From Firmicutes bacterium UBA5774 (lineage in GTDB: Bacteria > Bacillota > Clostridia > Peptostreptococcales > Anaerovoracaceae): 37,561 nucleotides of DNA. Below, one piece after another: positions 23,658-31,555 of this stretch. The stretch is taken from contig DIEM01000050.1 in NCBI GenBank assembly GCA_002418625.1, positions 10,867 through 48,427 of the forward strand, written 5' to 3'. Below the pieces are notes generated by a model that saw only the letters and a list, made by a program, of their open reading frames with translations, was not told the origin of the DNA and ran no database searches. A program made the translations under genes and the position numbers. The first letter of the stretch is position 1; every line of letters starts with the position of its first letter.

Positions 23658-25214
23658 TCAGACGATTTTCAGTGTCCAATCCTCAACGTTCCAGATATCC
23701 GTGACCCAATCCCTGTAGAATTCGGGTTCATGGCAGACGAGCAGGATGGTTCCGCGAAAATCCATCAGGGCGCGCTTGAGTTCTTCTTTGGCTTCAACAT
23801 CAAGGTGATTGGTCGGCTCGTCCAGCACGAGCCAGTTTGCTTCCCTGAGCATGAGCTTGCAGAGGCGGACTTTGGCGTTTTCTCCACCTGAGAGCACCAT
23901 CATCTGGCTTGTGATGTGATCGTTGGTCAGACCGCAGCGCGCCAATGCCGAACGGACTTCAGCATTGGTCATGGATTGGAATTCATTCCAGACATCCTCG
24001 AGAGCGGTATTTCTGCTGTCTCTGCCGGCTTCCTGCTCGTAATAGCCGGGATGAAGGAATTCGCCGAGCTCGGCGGATCCGGAAAAAGCCGGGATCTTTC
24101 CAAGGATGGTCTTGAGCAAGGTCGTCTTGCCGAGTCCGTTGGTGCCCATGACGGCAACCTTCTGTCCGCGCTCCAGGCAGAAATTCAAAGGTCTCGTCAA
24201 AGGCTCGCCATAGCCGATGACCAGGTCCCTCGCAGTCACGATATATCTTCCGGGCGTCCTTGCTTCCTTGAAGCCGAAGACCGGCTTTGGTTTTTCTCTT
24301 GGCTTTTCAAGAACCTCCATACGGTCCAGCATCTTCTGCCGGCTGTTGGCCATGCCGCGCGTGGCGACCCTGGCCTTGTTCCGCGCTATGAAATCCTCCA
24401 AGCGTTCCCTTTCGGCGACCTGACGTTCATAGGCCCTTTGTTCCTGACCCTTTTTGATTTCATGCATCTTGACGAAATTATCGTAGTTACCGGTATATCG
24501 GGTCAGCTCGCCATCGTTGACATGGTAGATCACGTTGACCACATCGTTCAGGAACGTCATGTCATGGGACACCAGGATGAAGCTGTTTTCATAATTCTGA
24601 AGGTATTTCTTTAGCCATTCGATATGCTCGTGATCCAGATAGTTTGTCGGTTCATCGAGGATCAGGATCGTCGGGTCTTCAAGCAGCAGTCTGGTCAGAA
24701 GGACTTTCGTGCGCTGGCCGCCGCTGAGATCGGCCACATCTTTTTCCAGGCCGATGCTGCCAAGACCAAGACCGTTGGCGACTTCGTCGATCTTTGAGTC
24801 CAGCGTGTAGAATCCGCTGTGCTCAAGTATGTGCTGAATTTCCCCCGCATCCTCCATCATCGATTCCAGGTCTTCGGCCTCGGCCACGCCCATCTTTTCA
24901 TAAAGGGAGAGCATTTCGGCTTCGAGGCTGTACATGTCCTTGAAGGCTTCCCGCAGGGCTTCGCGGATCGTGCTGCCTTTCCTGAGTGCGGAATGCTGGT
25001 CGAGGTAGCCGATCGAGACGCGCCGTGCCCATTCTATATGGCCTGCGTCAGGCGCCAGCTTGCCGGTGATGATATTCAAAAAGGTTGATTTGCCTTCGCC
25101 GTTGGCGCCGATCAATCCGACATGCTCGCCTTTCAACAGCCGGAAGGAGGCGTCTTCGAGGATCCTTCTCGCTCCGAAGCCATGGGTCACATTTTCCGCA
25201 ATTAGTACACTCAT
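23658..25214 (-). CDS. yfmM: ABC-F ATPase, YfmM-type
   Basis: This is a 518-residue soluble protein with two ATP-binding cassettes and no membrane domain, the ABC-F plan. Cassette 1 has Walker A GANGEGKST, signature LSGGQRTKV and ILDEPTNYLDHEH. Cassette 2 has GTNGLGKTT, LSGGENAKV and LVLDEPTNHLDVE. A charged interdomain linker (about residues 240-310) separates them. Length and the N-terminal HGFGARRIL pattern are those of Bacillus YfmM. ABC-F proteins bind the ribosomal E site and can rescue translation or give antibiotic protection. AAGGAG before the ATG supports the start. Confidence 0.9.
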   Translation of the reverse strand: MSVLIAENVTHGFGARRILEDASFRLLKGEHVGLIGANGEGKSTFLNIITGKLAPDAGHIEWARRVSIGYLDQHSALRKGSTIREALREAFKDMYSLEAEMLSLYEKMGVAEAEDLESMMEDAGEIQHILEHSGFYTLDSKIDEVANGLGLGSIGLEKDVADLSGGQRTKVLLTRLLLEDPTILILDEPTNYLDHEHIEWLKKYLQNYENSFILVSHDMTFLNDVVNVIYHVNDGELTRYTGNYDNFVKMHEIKKGQEQRAYERQVAERERLEDFIARNKARVATRGMANSRQKMLDRMEVLEKPREKPKPVFGFKEARTPGRYIVTARDLVIGYGEPLTRPLNFCLERGQKVAVMGTNGLGKTTLLKTILGKIPAFSGSAELGEFLHPGYYEQEAGRDSRNTALEDVWNEFQSMTNAEVRSALARCGLTNDHITSQMMVLSGGENAKVRLCKLMLREANWLVLDEPTNHLDVEAKEELKRALMDFRGTILLVCHEPEFYRDWVTDIWNVEDWTLKIV

Positions 25215-25250
25215 ATATTATCTCCTTGAAAGCTTTTGAACACTCAGAGT

Positions 25251-25279
25251 ATTGTACACTAAAAGCGTCGGAGAGGCAA
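25251..25279 (-). promoter_or_regulatory. Promoter of the ABC-F gene
   Basis: On the minus strand TTGCCT (25279-25274), 17 bp, then TACAAT (25256-25251), about 37 bp upstream of the start codon. Confidence 0.55.
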
Positions 25280-25296
25280 CAGTCGAAAATTGAGTA

Positions 25297-25326
25297 TTTA
25301 CAAAATATGGAAATAATGTATATAAT
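25297..25326 (+). promoter_or_regulatory. Promoter of the YdbC/PC4-like gene
   Basis: TTTACA (25297-25302), 18 bp, then consensus TATAAT (25321-25326), 57 bp upstream of the start codon. It is divergent from the ABC-F promoter. Confidence 0.65.
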
Positions 25327-25382
25327 ATACATACAAATTATCCGCGTCTGCAGGGGTTTGATAGTATGAAGGAGAGATTAAT

Positions 25383-25625
25383 ATGGCAGTGAAAAAGGAA
25401 ACTGAAAGGGAAGTGACCTTCGAGATCGTCGAAAGGATCGGGGTCGTGTCGGTAAGTCCGAAGGGGTGGAAAAAGGAACTCAATATCGTTCGGTGGAACG
25501 ACAAACCCCCAAAATACGATCTGAGGGAATGGGACGAGGAACATGAAAAAATGGGCAAGGGCATTACCTTCACCGAGGAGGAAATGAAGATCCTGAAAGA
25601 GCTTGTGTCCGGACTGGAACTTTAA
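25383..25625 (+). CDS. YdbC-family (PC4-like) nucleic-acid-binding protein
   Basis: This is an 80-residue protein matching the YdbC/PC4 pattern: VTFEIVERIGVVSVSPKGWKKELNIVRWNDKPPKYDLREWDEEHEKMGKG then an acidic/Leu C-terminal helix. Relatives bind single-stranded DNA. AAGGAGAG precedes the ATG. It stands alone between divergent and convergent neighbours, with its own promoter. Confidence 0.85.
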   Translation: MAVKKETEREVTFEIVERIGVVSVSPKGWKKELNIVRWNDKPPKYDLREWDEEHEKMGKGITFTEEEMKILKELVSGLEL

Positions 25626-25707
25626 TGCCGGGGAACGGAGGCAAGGCGCTTGATCGATCAAGGAGGCGGCAGCGCCGCCGCAACGGTTGGGAATACAGGA
25701 TTTGATG

Positions 25708-25744
25708 AAAAAATGCCGCGCCGGCTGCGTGCCGGGCGCGGCAT
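25708..25744 (-). terminator. Terminator of the paaK-ACT operon
   Basis: ATGCCGCGC (25713-25721) pairs GCGCGGCAT (25736-25744), with an inner CGGC/GCCG pairing, and is followed on the minus strand by a six-T run. It lies 13 bp beyond the ACT-gene stop codon. Confidence 0.85.
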
Positions 25745-25756
25745 TCCTGCTGTTCG

Positions 25757-26179
25757 TCATTTATAGAATTCTTCCGGCGGCACCAAAGAAACATCCTTTT
25801 CCGTCAGGATCGCAACAGCTTTTTCAGGATCGCTGACTTTCATGATCAACGGGGCTTTTCCGGCATTTGAATAGCCATACATGTAGGACACGCTGATGCC
25901 GGCATCGGACAGATATTTCAGCGCAACATTGAGCGCGCCCGGGACATCCGGCGTTACGATACAGATGACATCCGTTGTATGGACGGAAAAATCTTCTTTT
26001 TTCAACGCATCGATCGCTTTGTCAGGGTTGTCGACGATCATGCGCATGATGCCGTATTCCTCGGTTTCCGCGATGCTCAGCGCGGAGATATTGATATTGT
26101 TTTCGTGAAGGATCCTGGTTAGTTCCGTCAATCTTCCCAATTCATTTTCCAGGAAAACGGATAATTGCTTGATAATCAT
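25757..26179 (-). CDS. Tandem ACT-domain protein
   Basis: This is a 140-residue protein composed of two ACT domains (about residues 1-68 and 70-138) and no catalytic domain. ACT pairs bind amino acids and often tune enzymes. TAGGAGG seven bases before the ATG at 26179 decides the start; an upstream TTG at 26185 is too close to the site. It follows paaK by 11 bp and shares its T-box. A pairing of an ACT sensor with aryl-acid-CoA ligase is recurrent in anaerobes. Binding of phenylalanine or another aromatic amino acid is the natural guess, not shown. Confidence 0.88.
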   Translation of the reverse strand: MIIKQLSVFLENELGRLTELTRILHENNINISALSIAETEEYGIMRMIVDNPDKAIDALKKEDFSVHTTDVICIVTPDVPGALNVALKYLSDAGISVSYMYGYSNAGKAPLIMKVSDPEKAVAILTEKDVSLVPPEEFYK

Positions 26180-26190
26180 CTTCAATCCTC

Positions 26191-27489
26191 CTAAATCTTT
26201 CGCTTGTCTATGATCCGCTGGGCTTTGCCTTCGCTTCTCTGGATGGTCTTGTGCTCGACGAGCTTGATCTTGACACTGACGCCAAGGACGCTTTCGACGG
26301 CGTGCTTGATTTTTTTGGATAAGGCGTCCAATTTGACGATTTCGTCGGAGAAATACTGGTCATCCACTTCGACCTGGATCTCCAGTGTGTCAAGAGCACC
26401 GACGCGGTCGACGATCAGCAGATAATGCGGCATCGTTTCCCTGAGCTCCAGCAGGACGCTTTCGACCTGTGACGGGAAGACGTTGACACCGCGGATGATC
26501 AGCATGTCGTCGGATCTGCCGGTGCATTTGTGCATCCGGACTGTGGTCCTGCCGCACTGGCAGGGTTCATAATCAAGGCTGGTCAGGTCACGGGTCCTGT
26601 ATCGAAGCAGCGGAAGGGCCTCCTTGGTCACTGTCGTGAAAACGAGTTCGCCGGTGTTGCCTTTCGTGATGGGCTCCAGGCTGTTCGGATCGATTATTTC
26701 AGGCACAAAGTGATCCTCCATGATATGAAGACCGTTCTGGTATTCGCATTCACAGGAAACACCCGGTCCGATGATCTCGCTAAGGCCAAAAATATCGATG
26801 GCTTTGATATCGAGACTTGACTCGATAGCCTTGCGCATTTCTTCGGTCCAGGGCTCGGCGCCGAAGATCCCGAGACGCAGCGGCAGCGATTTAGGATCGA
26901 TGCCGGCTTCGACCATGGCCTCGGCCAGATATAAGGCATAGGATGGCGTGCATGCCAGGACCGTACTGCCGAAATCCTGGAGCAGCTGTATTTGTTTGGC
27001 CGTATTGCCCCCGGATATGGGAACGACCGTTGCGCCGATCCGTTCGGCGCCATAATGCAGGCCGAGCCCTCCCGTGAAAAGGCCGTAGCCATAGGCAACC
27101 TGTATGATGTCGTGGTTCGTGGCGCCGGCAGCGCTGATGGACCTGGCCACTACCTCGGAGAATGTCTCGACATCCTTTCTCGTGTAGCCTACGACGGTTG
27201 GCTTTCCGGTGGTCCCTGACGATGCGTGTACACGGACGATTTCGCTTTTTGGAACGGCAAACAGGCCGAACGGGTAATTGTCCCGGAGGTCCTGTTTAGT
27301 CGTGTAGGGCAGCTTGACCAGATCGTCGACTGAACAGATGTCGCCGGGCTCAAGTCCCAGTCCCTGCATTTTCTTTCTGTAAAACGGAACATTGTGGTAG
27401 ATCCTCGTCACCATATCCTTGAGGCGCTCGCTCTGGATCTTGTGCATCTCATCTCTGCTCATGCATTCCTGCGGTTCATTCCAAATCAT
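26191..27489 (-). CDS. paaK: Phenylacetate-CoA ligase (AMP-forming)
   Basis: This is a 432-residue member of the adenylate-forming superfamily of the usual PaaK length. It has the AMP-binding motif HASSGTTGKPTVVGYT (about residues 90-105), FGLSEIIGPGVS, the C-terminal YRTRDLT motif, and the hinge DDMLIIRGVNVFPSQVE. CxC-type cysteines (CECEYQNG, CQCGR) are also characteristic. It makes phenylacetyl-CoA or a related aryl-acetyl-CoA (indoleacetyl-CoA in some anaerobes). The ATG at 27489 (MIWNEPQ) follows AAAGGA by eight bases. A T-box leader precedes it, indicating control by amino-acid supply. Confidence 0.9.
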   Translation of the reverse strand: MIWNEPQECMSRDEMHKIQSERLKDMVTRIYHNVPFYRKKMQGLGLEPGDICSVDDLVKLPYTTKQDLRDNYPFGLFAVPKSEIVRVHASSGTTGKPTVVGYTRKDVETFSEVVARSISAAGATNHDIIQVAYGYGLFTGGLGLHYGAERIGATVVPISGGNTAKQIQLLQDFGSTVLACTPSYALYLAEAMVEAGIDPKSLPLRLGIFGAEPWTEEMRKAIESSLDIKAIDIFGLSEIIGPGVSCECEYQNGLHIMEDHFVPEIIDPNSLEPITKGNTGELVFTTVTKEALPLLRYRTRDLTSLDYEPCQCGRTTVRMHKCTGRSDDMLIIRGVNVFPSQVESVLLELRETMPHYLLIVDRVGALDTLEIQVEVDDQYFSDEIVKLDALSKKIKHAVESVLGVSVKIKLVEHKTIQRSEGKAQRIIDKRKI

Positions 27490-27534
27490 GCATATCATCC
27501 TTTCATCCATATAATTATAAGTCTTTTCCGGAAT

Positions 27535-27822
27535 AAAAAAAAGGCCCTGTCTCATAAGAGACGGGAAACCCGCGGTACCACTCTTTTTGCTCGAAAGCCA
27601 CTCAGGACATCATATCCATATCCCTGTAACGGAGGAGACCGTCGCCGCCTACTATCTGTTCAGCGGAAAAGCTCAAGGGGGAACTTCACGTCTTCCGATG
27701 CCGCCGGTTCTCATCGCTGCCGGCTCTCTGTGCGCATTGGAACGGGGCTACTTTACCCTGTCATCGCCTGTATCCTGTTATATTTCTGTCCGCCTGGCAG
27801 CATAAAATACAAGCGAACCTAT
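27535..27822 (-). promoter_or_regulatory. T-box leader with UUC (Phe) specifier, upstream of paaK
   Basis: Read on the minus strand, the leader holds the T-box antiterminator core GAGTGGTACCGCGGG (+ strand 27567-27581). A terminator stem follows (CCCGTCTC/GAGACAGGG, 27565-27545) with an eight-T run (27542-27535). The Stem I features are an AGTA loop near 27750, AGAGAGCCGG near 27730-27719 and a TTGAGC K-turn at 27676-27671. Aligning with glyQS-type leaders puts the specifier at 27683-27681 = TTC, a phenylalanine codon. The TGGT of the T-box bulge would pair with tRNA ending ACCA, consistent with tRNA-Phe. The T-box is certain; the specifier assignment is inference. Confidence 0.9.
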
Positions 27823-27828
27823 GAATTG

Positions 27829-27857
27829 ACTATATATTGGGCAAAACATTTTGTCAA
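27829..27857 (-). promoter_or_regulatory. Strong promoter of the T-box-paaK-ACT transcript
   Basis: On the minus strand TTGACA (27857-27852), 17-bp spacer, TATAGT (27834-27829). Start expected about 27822. It overlaps the -35 of the divergent nucleoside-kinase promoter. Confidence 0.75.
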
Positions 27858-27877
27858 TAAAATATTTGTGATATAAT
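27851..27877 (+). promoter_or_regulatory. Candidate promoter of the nucleoside kinase gene
   Basis: TTGTCA (27851-27856), then TATAAT at 27872-27877. The 15-bp spacing is short, so the -35 may be TTTGTC at 16 bp. The -35 physically overlaps the T-box promoter's -35 on the other strand. Confidence 0.45.
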
Positions 27878-27979
27878 GTATGAAAAATGCGAGCCGCCGG
27901 AAGGCGCGCACAGTTGGAAACTGATCTCGGAGGCTTTGGCGCCATCGGCGCCGGGCACCATTGATAGAGAGGACGGGGC

Positions 27980-29599
27980 ATGAGCGATAAAGTCATGATC
28001 AACCTGAACACCGGAATGAAGACGCTTCCGATGGAAGTGGAGAAGGGAACGAAGGTTCTGGAAATCGTTAAAAAAATGCAACCGGAGCTGCCTTACACGA
28101 TCCTTGCCGCGAAGGTCAACAATAAAGTGGAGGAACTGTCGAAGAAAATCGACAAGTACAGTGAAGTCGAGCTTCTGGACATGCGGAATCCCGCAACGAA
28201 TTTCATTTATCAGCGAAGCGCGACTTTTATTTTTATCAAAGCGGTCCAGGACATCCTCGGGCCGGGAACGAAAGTACATGTGGAGAATTCCCTGAATCAG
28301 GGGCTGTATACAGAAATCAATAATGGACAGAGAATCTCGCAAAAGACCGTCGCGCAGATCGAAGTCAGGATGCAGGAGCTCGTTCAGGCTGATCTGCCTT
28401 TCAAGCTCGAGTTCCAGGCGGCCGAGGAGGGTAACGGCAACGGCAGCGGACAGATACCCGTGTATTCCCTCGATGGCACCAGAGACGCTTATTATGGGCT
28501 TCTTGTTCCGTCGACCGGCTATATCAAATATTTCGGACTCAAAAAATACGGCAAGGGGATCATTCTGCGCCACCCGGATCCGAAGGTGCCGGACCGGATC
28601 CCGGCATACCGGGACGACAGGAAGCTTTACGCGGCATTCCAGGAAGCCGCCGACTGGGGCAGGCTGATGGGTGTCTCGTATGTCCAGGATCTCAACAGGA
28701 AGATCAAGAGCGGCGAGATCAGGCAGATCATTCAGATATCAGAGGCGCTGCACGAAAAAAAGGTGGCTCAGATAGCGGACATGATAGCCAAACAGAAAAA
28801 AAGAGTGATCTTGATCACGGGCCCGTCATCCTCGGGGAAAACGACATTTGCAAACAGGCTCTGCGTCCAGCTGAGAGTCAACGGCATCGATCCGATTTAT
28901 CTCGGGACCGACGATTATTTCGTCGAGAGAGACCAGACCCCAAAAGATGAATTCGGCAATTATAATTTTGAAGATATCGAGGGGATCGATCTTCCGCTGT
29001 TCAATAGTCACATGAACGCGCTATTGAACGGGGAAACGGTAGACCTGCCCAAATTCGATTTCTTTACCGGGACTAAAATATTCGGCCAAAGGATCACACA
29101 GGCGGAGAAGGGGCAGCCTCTCGTGATCGAAGGCATACACGGCCTGAATAAGAGGCTGACGGAAAATATACCGGACAGTGAGAAGTTCAAGATCTATGTC
29201 AGCCCGCTTACCCAGCTCAACATCGACGAGCACAACAGGATCCCGACGACTGACGCAAGGATGCTGAGGCGCATGGTGCGGGACCATCATTTCCGGAACT
29301 ATCCCGCCCAAAAGACCATCAGCGCATGGCTTTCCGTAAGAAAAGGAGAGGACAAGAATATTTTTCCGTTCAGCGGCGAAGCGGACGTGCTGTTCAATTC
29401 CGTTCATATATATGAGCTGGCCGTGCTGAAAAAATATGTGTACCCGCTGCTTGTCTCAATAACCCAGGAAGAGCCGGAGTTCTGCGAGGCGGTGCGCCTG
29501 CTCAAATTTCTACGTCTTTTTAAAAGCATCGACGACGATACCATCATACCCAATAATTCCGTGATCAGGGAGTTCATCGGAGGAAGCGTGTTCTTCTAG
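27980..29599 (+). CDS. Nucleoside kinase with TGS domain (uridine kinase-like)
   Basis: This is a 539-residue protein. Residues 1 to ~65 are a TGS domain, and a threonyl-tRNA-synthetase-like second region (residues ~70-220) follows. The C-terminal half is a uridine-kinase-type P-loop domain with Walker A GPSSSGKTTFANRL at about residue 280, then LGTDDYFVERDQTPKDEFG and IEGIHGLN. This architecture is a known clostridial nucleoside kinase. It would phosphorylate uridine or cytidine (or possibly another nucleoside) and may sense something through its TGS part. A GGCGCC-ATC-GGCGCC hairpin (27938-27952) lies just upstream. Confidence 0.88.
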   Translation: MSDKVMINLNTGMKTLPMEVEKGTKVLEIVKKMQPELPYTILAAKVNNKVEELSKKIDKYSEVELLDMRNPATNFIYQRSATFIFIKAVQDILGPGTKVHVENSLNQGLYTEINNGQRISQKTVAQIEVRMQELVQADLPFKLEFQAAEEGNGNGSGQIPVYSLDGTRDAYYGLLVPSTGYIKYFGLKKYGKGIILRHPDPKVPDRIPAYRDDRKLYAAFQEAADWGRLMGVSYVQDLNRKIKSGEIRQIIQISEALHEKKVAQIADMIAKQKKRVILITGPSSSGKTTFANRLCVQLRVNGIDPIYLGTDDYFVERDQTPKDEFGNYNFEDIEGIDLPLFNSHMNALLNGETVDLPKFDFFTGTKIFGQRITQAEKGQPLVIEGIHGLNKRLTENIPDSEKFKIYVSPLTQLNIDEHNRIPTTDARMLRRMVRDHHFRNYPAQKTISAWLSVRKGEDKNIFPFSGEADVLFNSVHIYELAVLKKYVYPLLVSITQEEPEFCEAVRLLKFLRLFKSIDDDTIIPNNSVIREFIGGSVFF

Positions 29600-29632
29600 C
29601 GCTCGGAAGAATGAGGAAATCAAAGAAAGAGA

Positions 29633-29661
29633 TTGTCAATCAATTGTCAATACTGTACAAT
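29633..29661 (+). promoter_or_regulatory. Promoter of the copper-amine-oxidase-N protein gene, with 9-bp direct repeat
   Basis: TTGTCA (29633-29638), 17 bp, TACAAT (29656-29661). The 9-mer ATTGTCAAT occurs at 29632-29640 and again at 29643-29651, exactly one helical turn (11 bp) apart, covering the -35 and spacer. It may be an operator. Confidence 0.55.
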
Positions 29662-29701
29662 ATTATATGTGAAAAATAGAACTTGGCCGGATCGATCCGC
29701 A

Positions 29702-29720
29702 CCAACGCACTTGGGCGTGG
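29702..29720 (+). other. Leader hairpin upstream of the copper-amine-oxidase-N protein gene
   Basis: CCAACGC (29702-29708) pairs GCGTGG (29715-29720) with one bulged A. The ~95-base leader that contains it also carries GACCGCAAGGCA, faintly like part of the c-di-GMP-I riboswitch core. The order and other invariant elements are not met, so no class is assigned. Confidence 0.3.
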
Positions 29721-29760
29721 CAAAGGACCGCAAGGCATCCCTGAAGGAGAGGGTATTATT

Positions 29761-31245
29761 ATGAAAAAATTTCTGCACATCCTGCTCATCGCAACACTGG
29801 CATTCACGCTCGTTTTTGGAGGGGCAACATCTGCGTTCGGCGCTTCGGCGGCTGAAACCAACGGCATAAAAGTCATTTATGACGGTAAATATATAACCTT
29901 CAAAGACGCCGCGCCAAAAATAGTTGAAGGAAGAACAATGGTTCCGTTCAGACAGATCCTTGAGGATATGGGTTCGGACGTTTCCTACGATAATGCAACC
30001 AGGACGGTCACGGCCCAAAAGGGAGGACTGAGCTTTTTCTTCAAAATTGGCGGGACCGATATCACTGTAAACGACGGAGTTTCCACTTATGTCAGGAAGA
30101 TGGATGTCGTGCCGTTCGTGGACAGCAGGACCAACAGGACTTATGTACCCGCGCGCTTCATGGCGGAGACACTGGGATATGCGGTCGGCTGGGATAATTA
30201 TGACAAGACGGTCATCATCAATGATTATGGCACTTTGTTCGCCAATGCCGATGAAGATTTCTCGATACTGAATTACCTCGTCGCGACGGATATGGATCTC
30301 GAAAAGACCTGGCGCTCCGTAGCCGAATTCGAAGCGGCCTATACGATCGCGATGGGAGAGGACGTCATGGAATTCAATATCCAGGGTGATGTGGACTCCA
30401 TCCAGTACAAAACGGATGCGGACATGGTCATGGATATGTCGATCGACCTCGGAGACACCATGTCGGATATGCCGGAGGAAGAACAGACAATGGCCCAGAC
30501 AATGACCGACATGATGAAGGATATGAGCTATAAAATTAAAATGAATGGCAGCGATGGCATCATGTACATGAATTCCAACTTTTTCAGCACGATCGATCCG
30601 ACGATGACCGACAATACCTGGATCAAGATGGATCTTTTCAAAATGTATGATGACATGGGCCTTGACATGAGAGGACTCATGAAAATGAGCGAAGAGGCGA
30701 CCAGCATAGAAAAAATGCTCACGGACTACGCGTCTGTCGCCCCTCTTACGGATGCCGACAGCTTTGAAGCAGCCAAGACCACTTATGAATTCATGAAGAA
30801 TCTGATTGGCGACGATGCTTTTAAAAAGCAGGTTTCCGGGAGCTCGGCAACCTATACGCTGAATATAGACAGCAGCTCCGTGGCTTTGGCGATCGGAAAG
30901 ACCGCGTTGGCCGGAGGCGCTTCCATGAGCGCAGATGATATATCTGAAGTCATTTCCGCCCTTGACGAAGCTGATTTCGACATGGACCTTGTCATCAAGA
31001 CCAGAAATGACGTTCTGGACACCTATACGATGGAGGGCGGAGCGGAATATGAAGATGGAAGCTTTACGCTGGACATCAGCGGCACCACCTACGACACCGA
31101 TATGAGCATGAACTTCGACATGGGCGGCATGGCTGCCATGGATATCACGATGACTGTATTCGTCGAGGAAACGAGCAAGGCTGTCGACCTGACGTTGCCT
31201 GCAGGTGCCACGATCGTCGATTATGAATCCATGATGCAGTACTAG
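29761..31245 (+). CDS. Secreted copper-amine-oxidase N-domain protein
   Basis: This is a 494-residue exported protein: signal peptide (residues 1-27, cleavage near AFGASA), then the paired copper-amine-oxidase-like N domain (PF07833 type). It repeats IVEGRTMVPFRQILEDMGSDVSYD and YVPARFMAETLGYAVGWDNYDKTVII (about residues 35-155). The remaining ~330 residues are rich in Asp, Met and Ser/Thr, resembling DUF6612-type lipoprotein-like regions; I place this with low confidence. The role at the cell surface is unknown. GGAGAGG before the ATG at 29761 sets the start; the in-frame ATG at 29683 is less likely. Confidence 0.85.
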   Translation: MKKFLHILLIATLAFTLVFGGATSAFGASAAETNGIKVIYDGKYITFKDAAPKIVEGRTMVPFRQILEDMGSDVSYDNATRTVTAQKGGLSFFFKIGGTDITVNDGVSTYVRKMDVVPFVDSRTNRTYVPARFMAETLGYAVGWDNYDKTVIINDYGTLFANADEDFSILNYLVATDMDLEKTWRSVAEFEAAYTIAMGEDVMEFNIQGDVDSIQYKTDADMVMDMSIDLGDTMSDMPEEEQTMAQTMTDMMKDMSYKIKMNGSDGIMYMNSNFFSTIDPTMTDNTWIKMDLFKMYDDMGLDMRGLMKMSEEATSIEKMLTDYASVAPLTDADSFEAAKTTYEFMKNLIGDDAFKKQVSGSSATYTLNIDSSSVALAIGKTALAGGASMSADDISEVISALDEADFDMDLVIKTRNDVLDTYTMEGGAEYEDGSFTLDISGTTYDTDMSMNFDMGGMAAMDITMTVFVEETSKAVDLTLPAGATIVDYESMMQY

Positions 31246-31315
31246 AATCACTGATACTGCAAGCGGTAAGAAAACAGTAAAACAAAAAATCACTACAATA
31301 ATAAACAAGAAAAAT

Positions 31316-31354
31316 AAAGGGCTCCCGCCGGTCGATCCGGCGGCAGCCCTTTTT
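31316..31354 (+). terminator. Strong intrinsic terminator
   Basis: AAAGGGCT (31316-31323) pairs AGCCCTTT (31345-31352), with an inner CCGCCGG/CCGGCGG pairing and a five-T end. It ends the copper-amine-oxidase-N gene. Confidence 0.88.
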
Positions 31355-31445
31355 AGATTGTCTGAAAAATCAAGTATTCATCACGATTTGCAAATGCGGG
31401 CAGGATATAGCGGACAACGACGGAATGACTTGTCGCGCATCCTTC

Positions 31446-31474
31446 TTGTCTACACTGCCATTTCATTGTATAAT
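31446..31474 (+). promoter_or_regulatory. Promoter of pcrA
   Basis: TTGTCT (31446-31451), 17 bp, TATAAT (31469-31474), 82 bp upstream of the start codon. Confidence 0.75.
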
Positions 31475-31496
31475 AATCAGCGGGACCAGCAGTGCG

Positions 31497-31519
31497 GCGC
31501 CGGATCATCCGGCGCTTTT
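31497..31519 (+). terminator. Terminator-like hairpin inside the pcrA leader
   Basis: GCGCCGGA-TCA-TCCGGCGC is a perfect 8-bp stem followed by TTTT, lying between the pcrA promoter and its start codon. It could attenuate pcrA transcription. No competing antiterminator is evident, so its role is open. Confidence 0.5.
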
Positions 31520-31555
31520 GGGTGGCGCTGCATATGGCCGAAGCAAGGAGACAGA

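Noticed and set aside
27587..27876. Plus-strand open frames of 72 and 160 codons in the T-box region
   Set aside because: They are on the opposite strand of a structured RNA leader with its own promoter and terminator; no ribosome binding sites.
29660..29760. c-di-GMP-I (GEMM) riboswitch
   Set aside because: A GACCGCAAGGCA stretch is reminiscent, but the GGGCAAACC element, the tetraloop helix and order of parts are not satisfied.
29647..31308. A 553-codon open frame on the minus strand antisense to the copper-amine-oxidase-N gene
   Set aside because: It has no ribosome binding site, low-complexity His/Arg/Ile composition typical of a shadow of an Asp/Met-rich gene, and the plus strand has a clear signal peptide, domain motifs and promoter.
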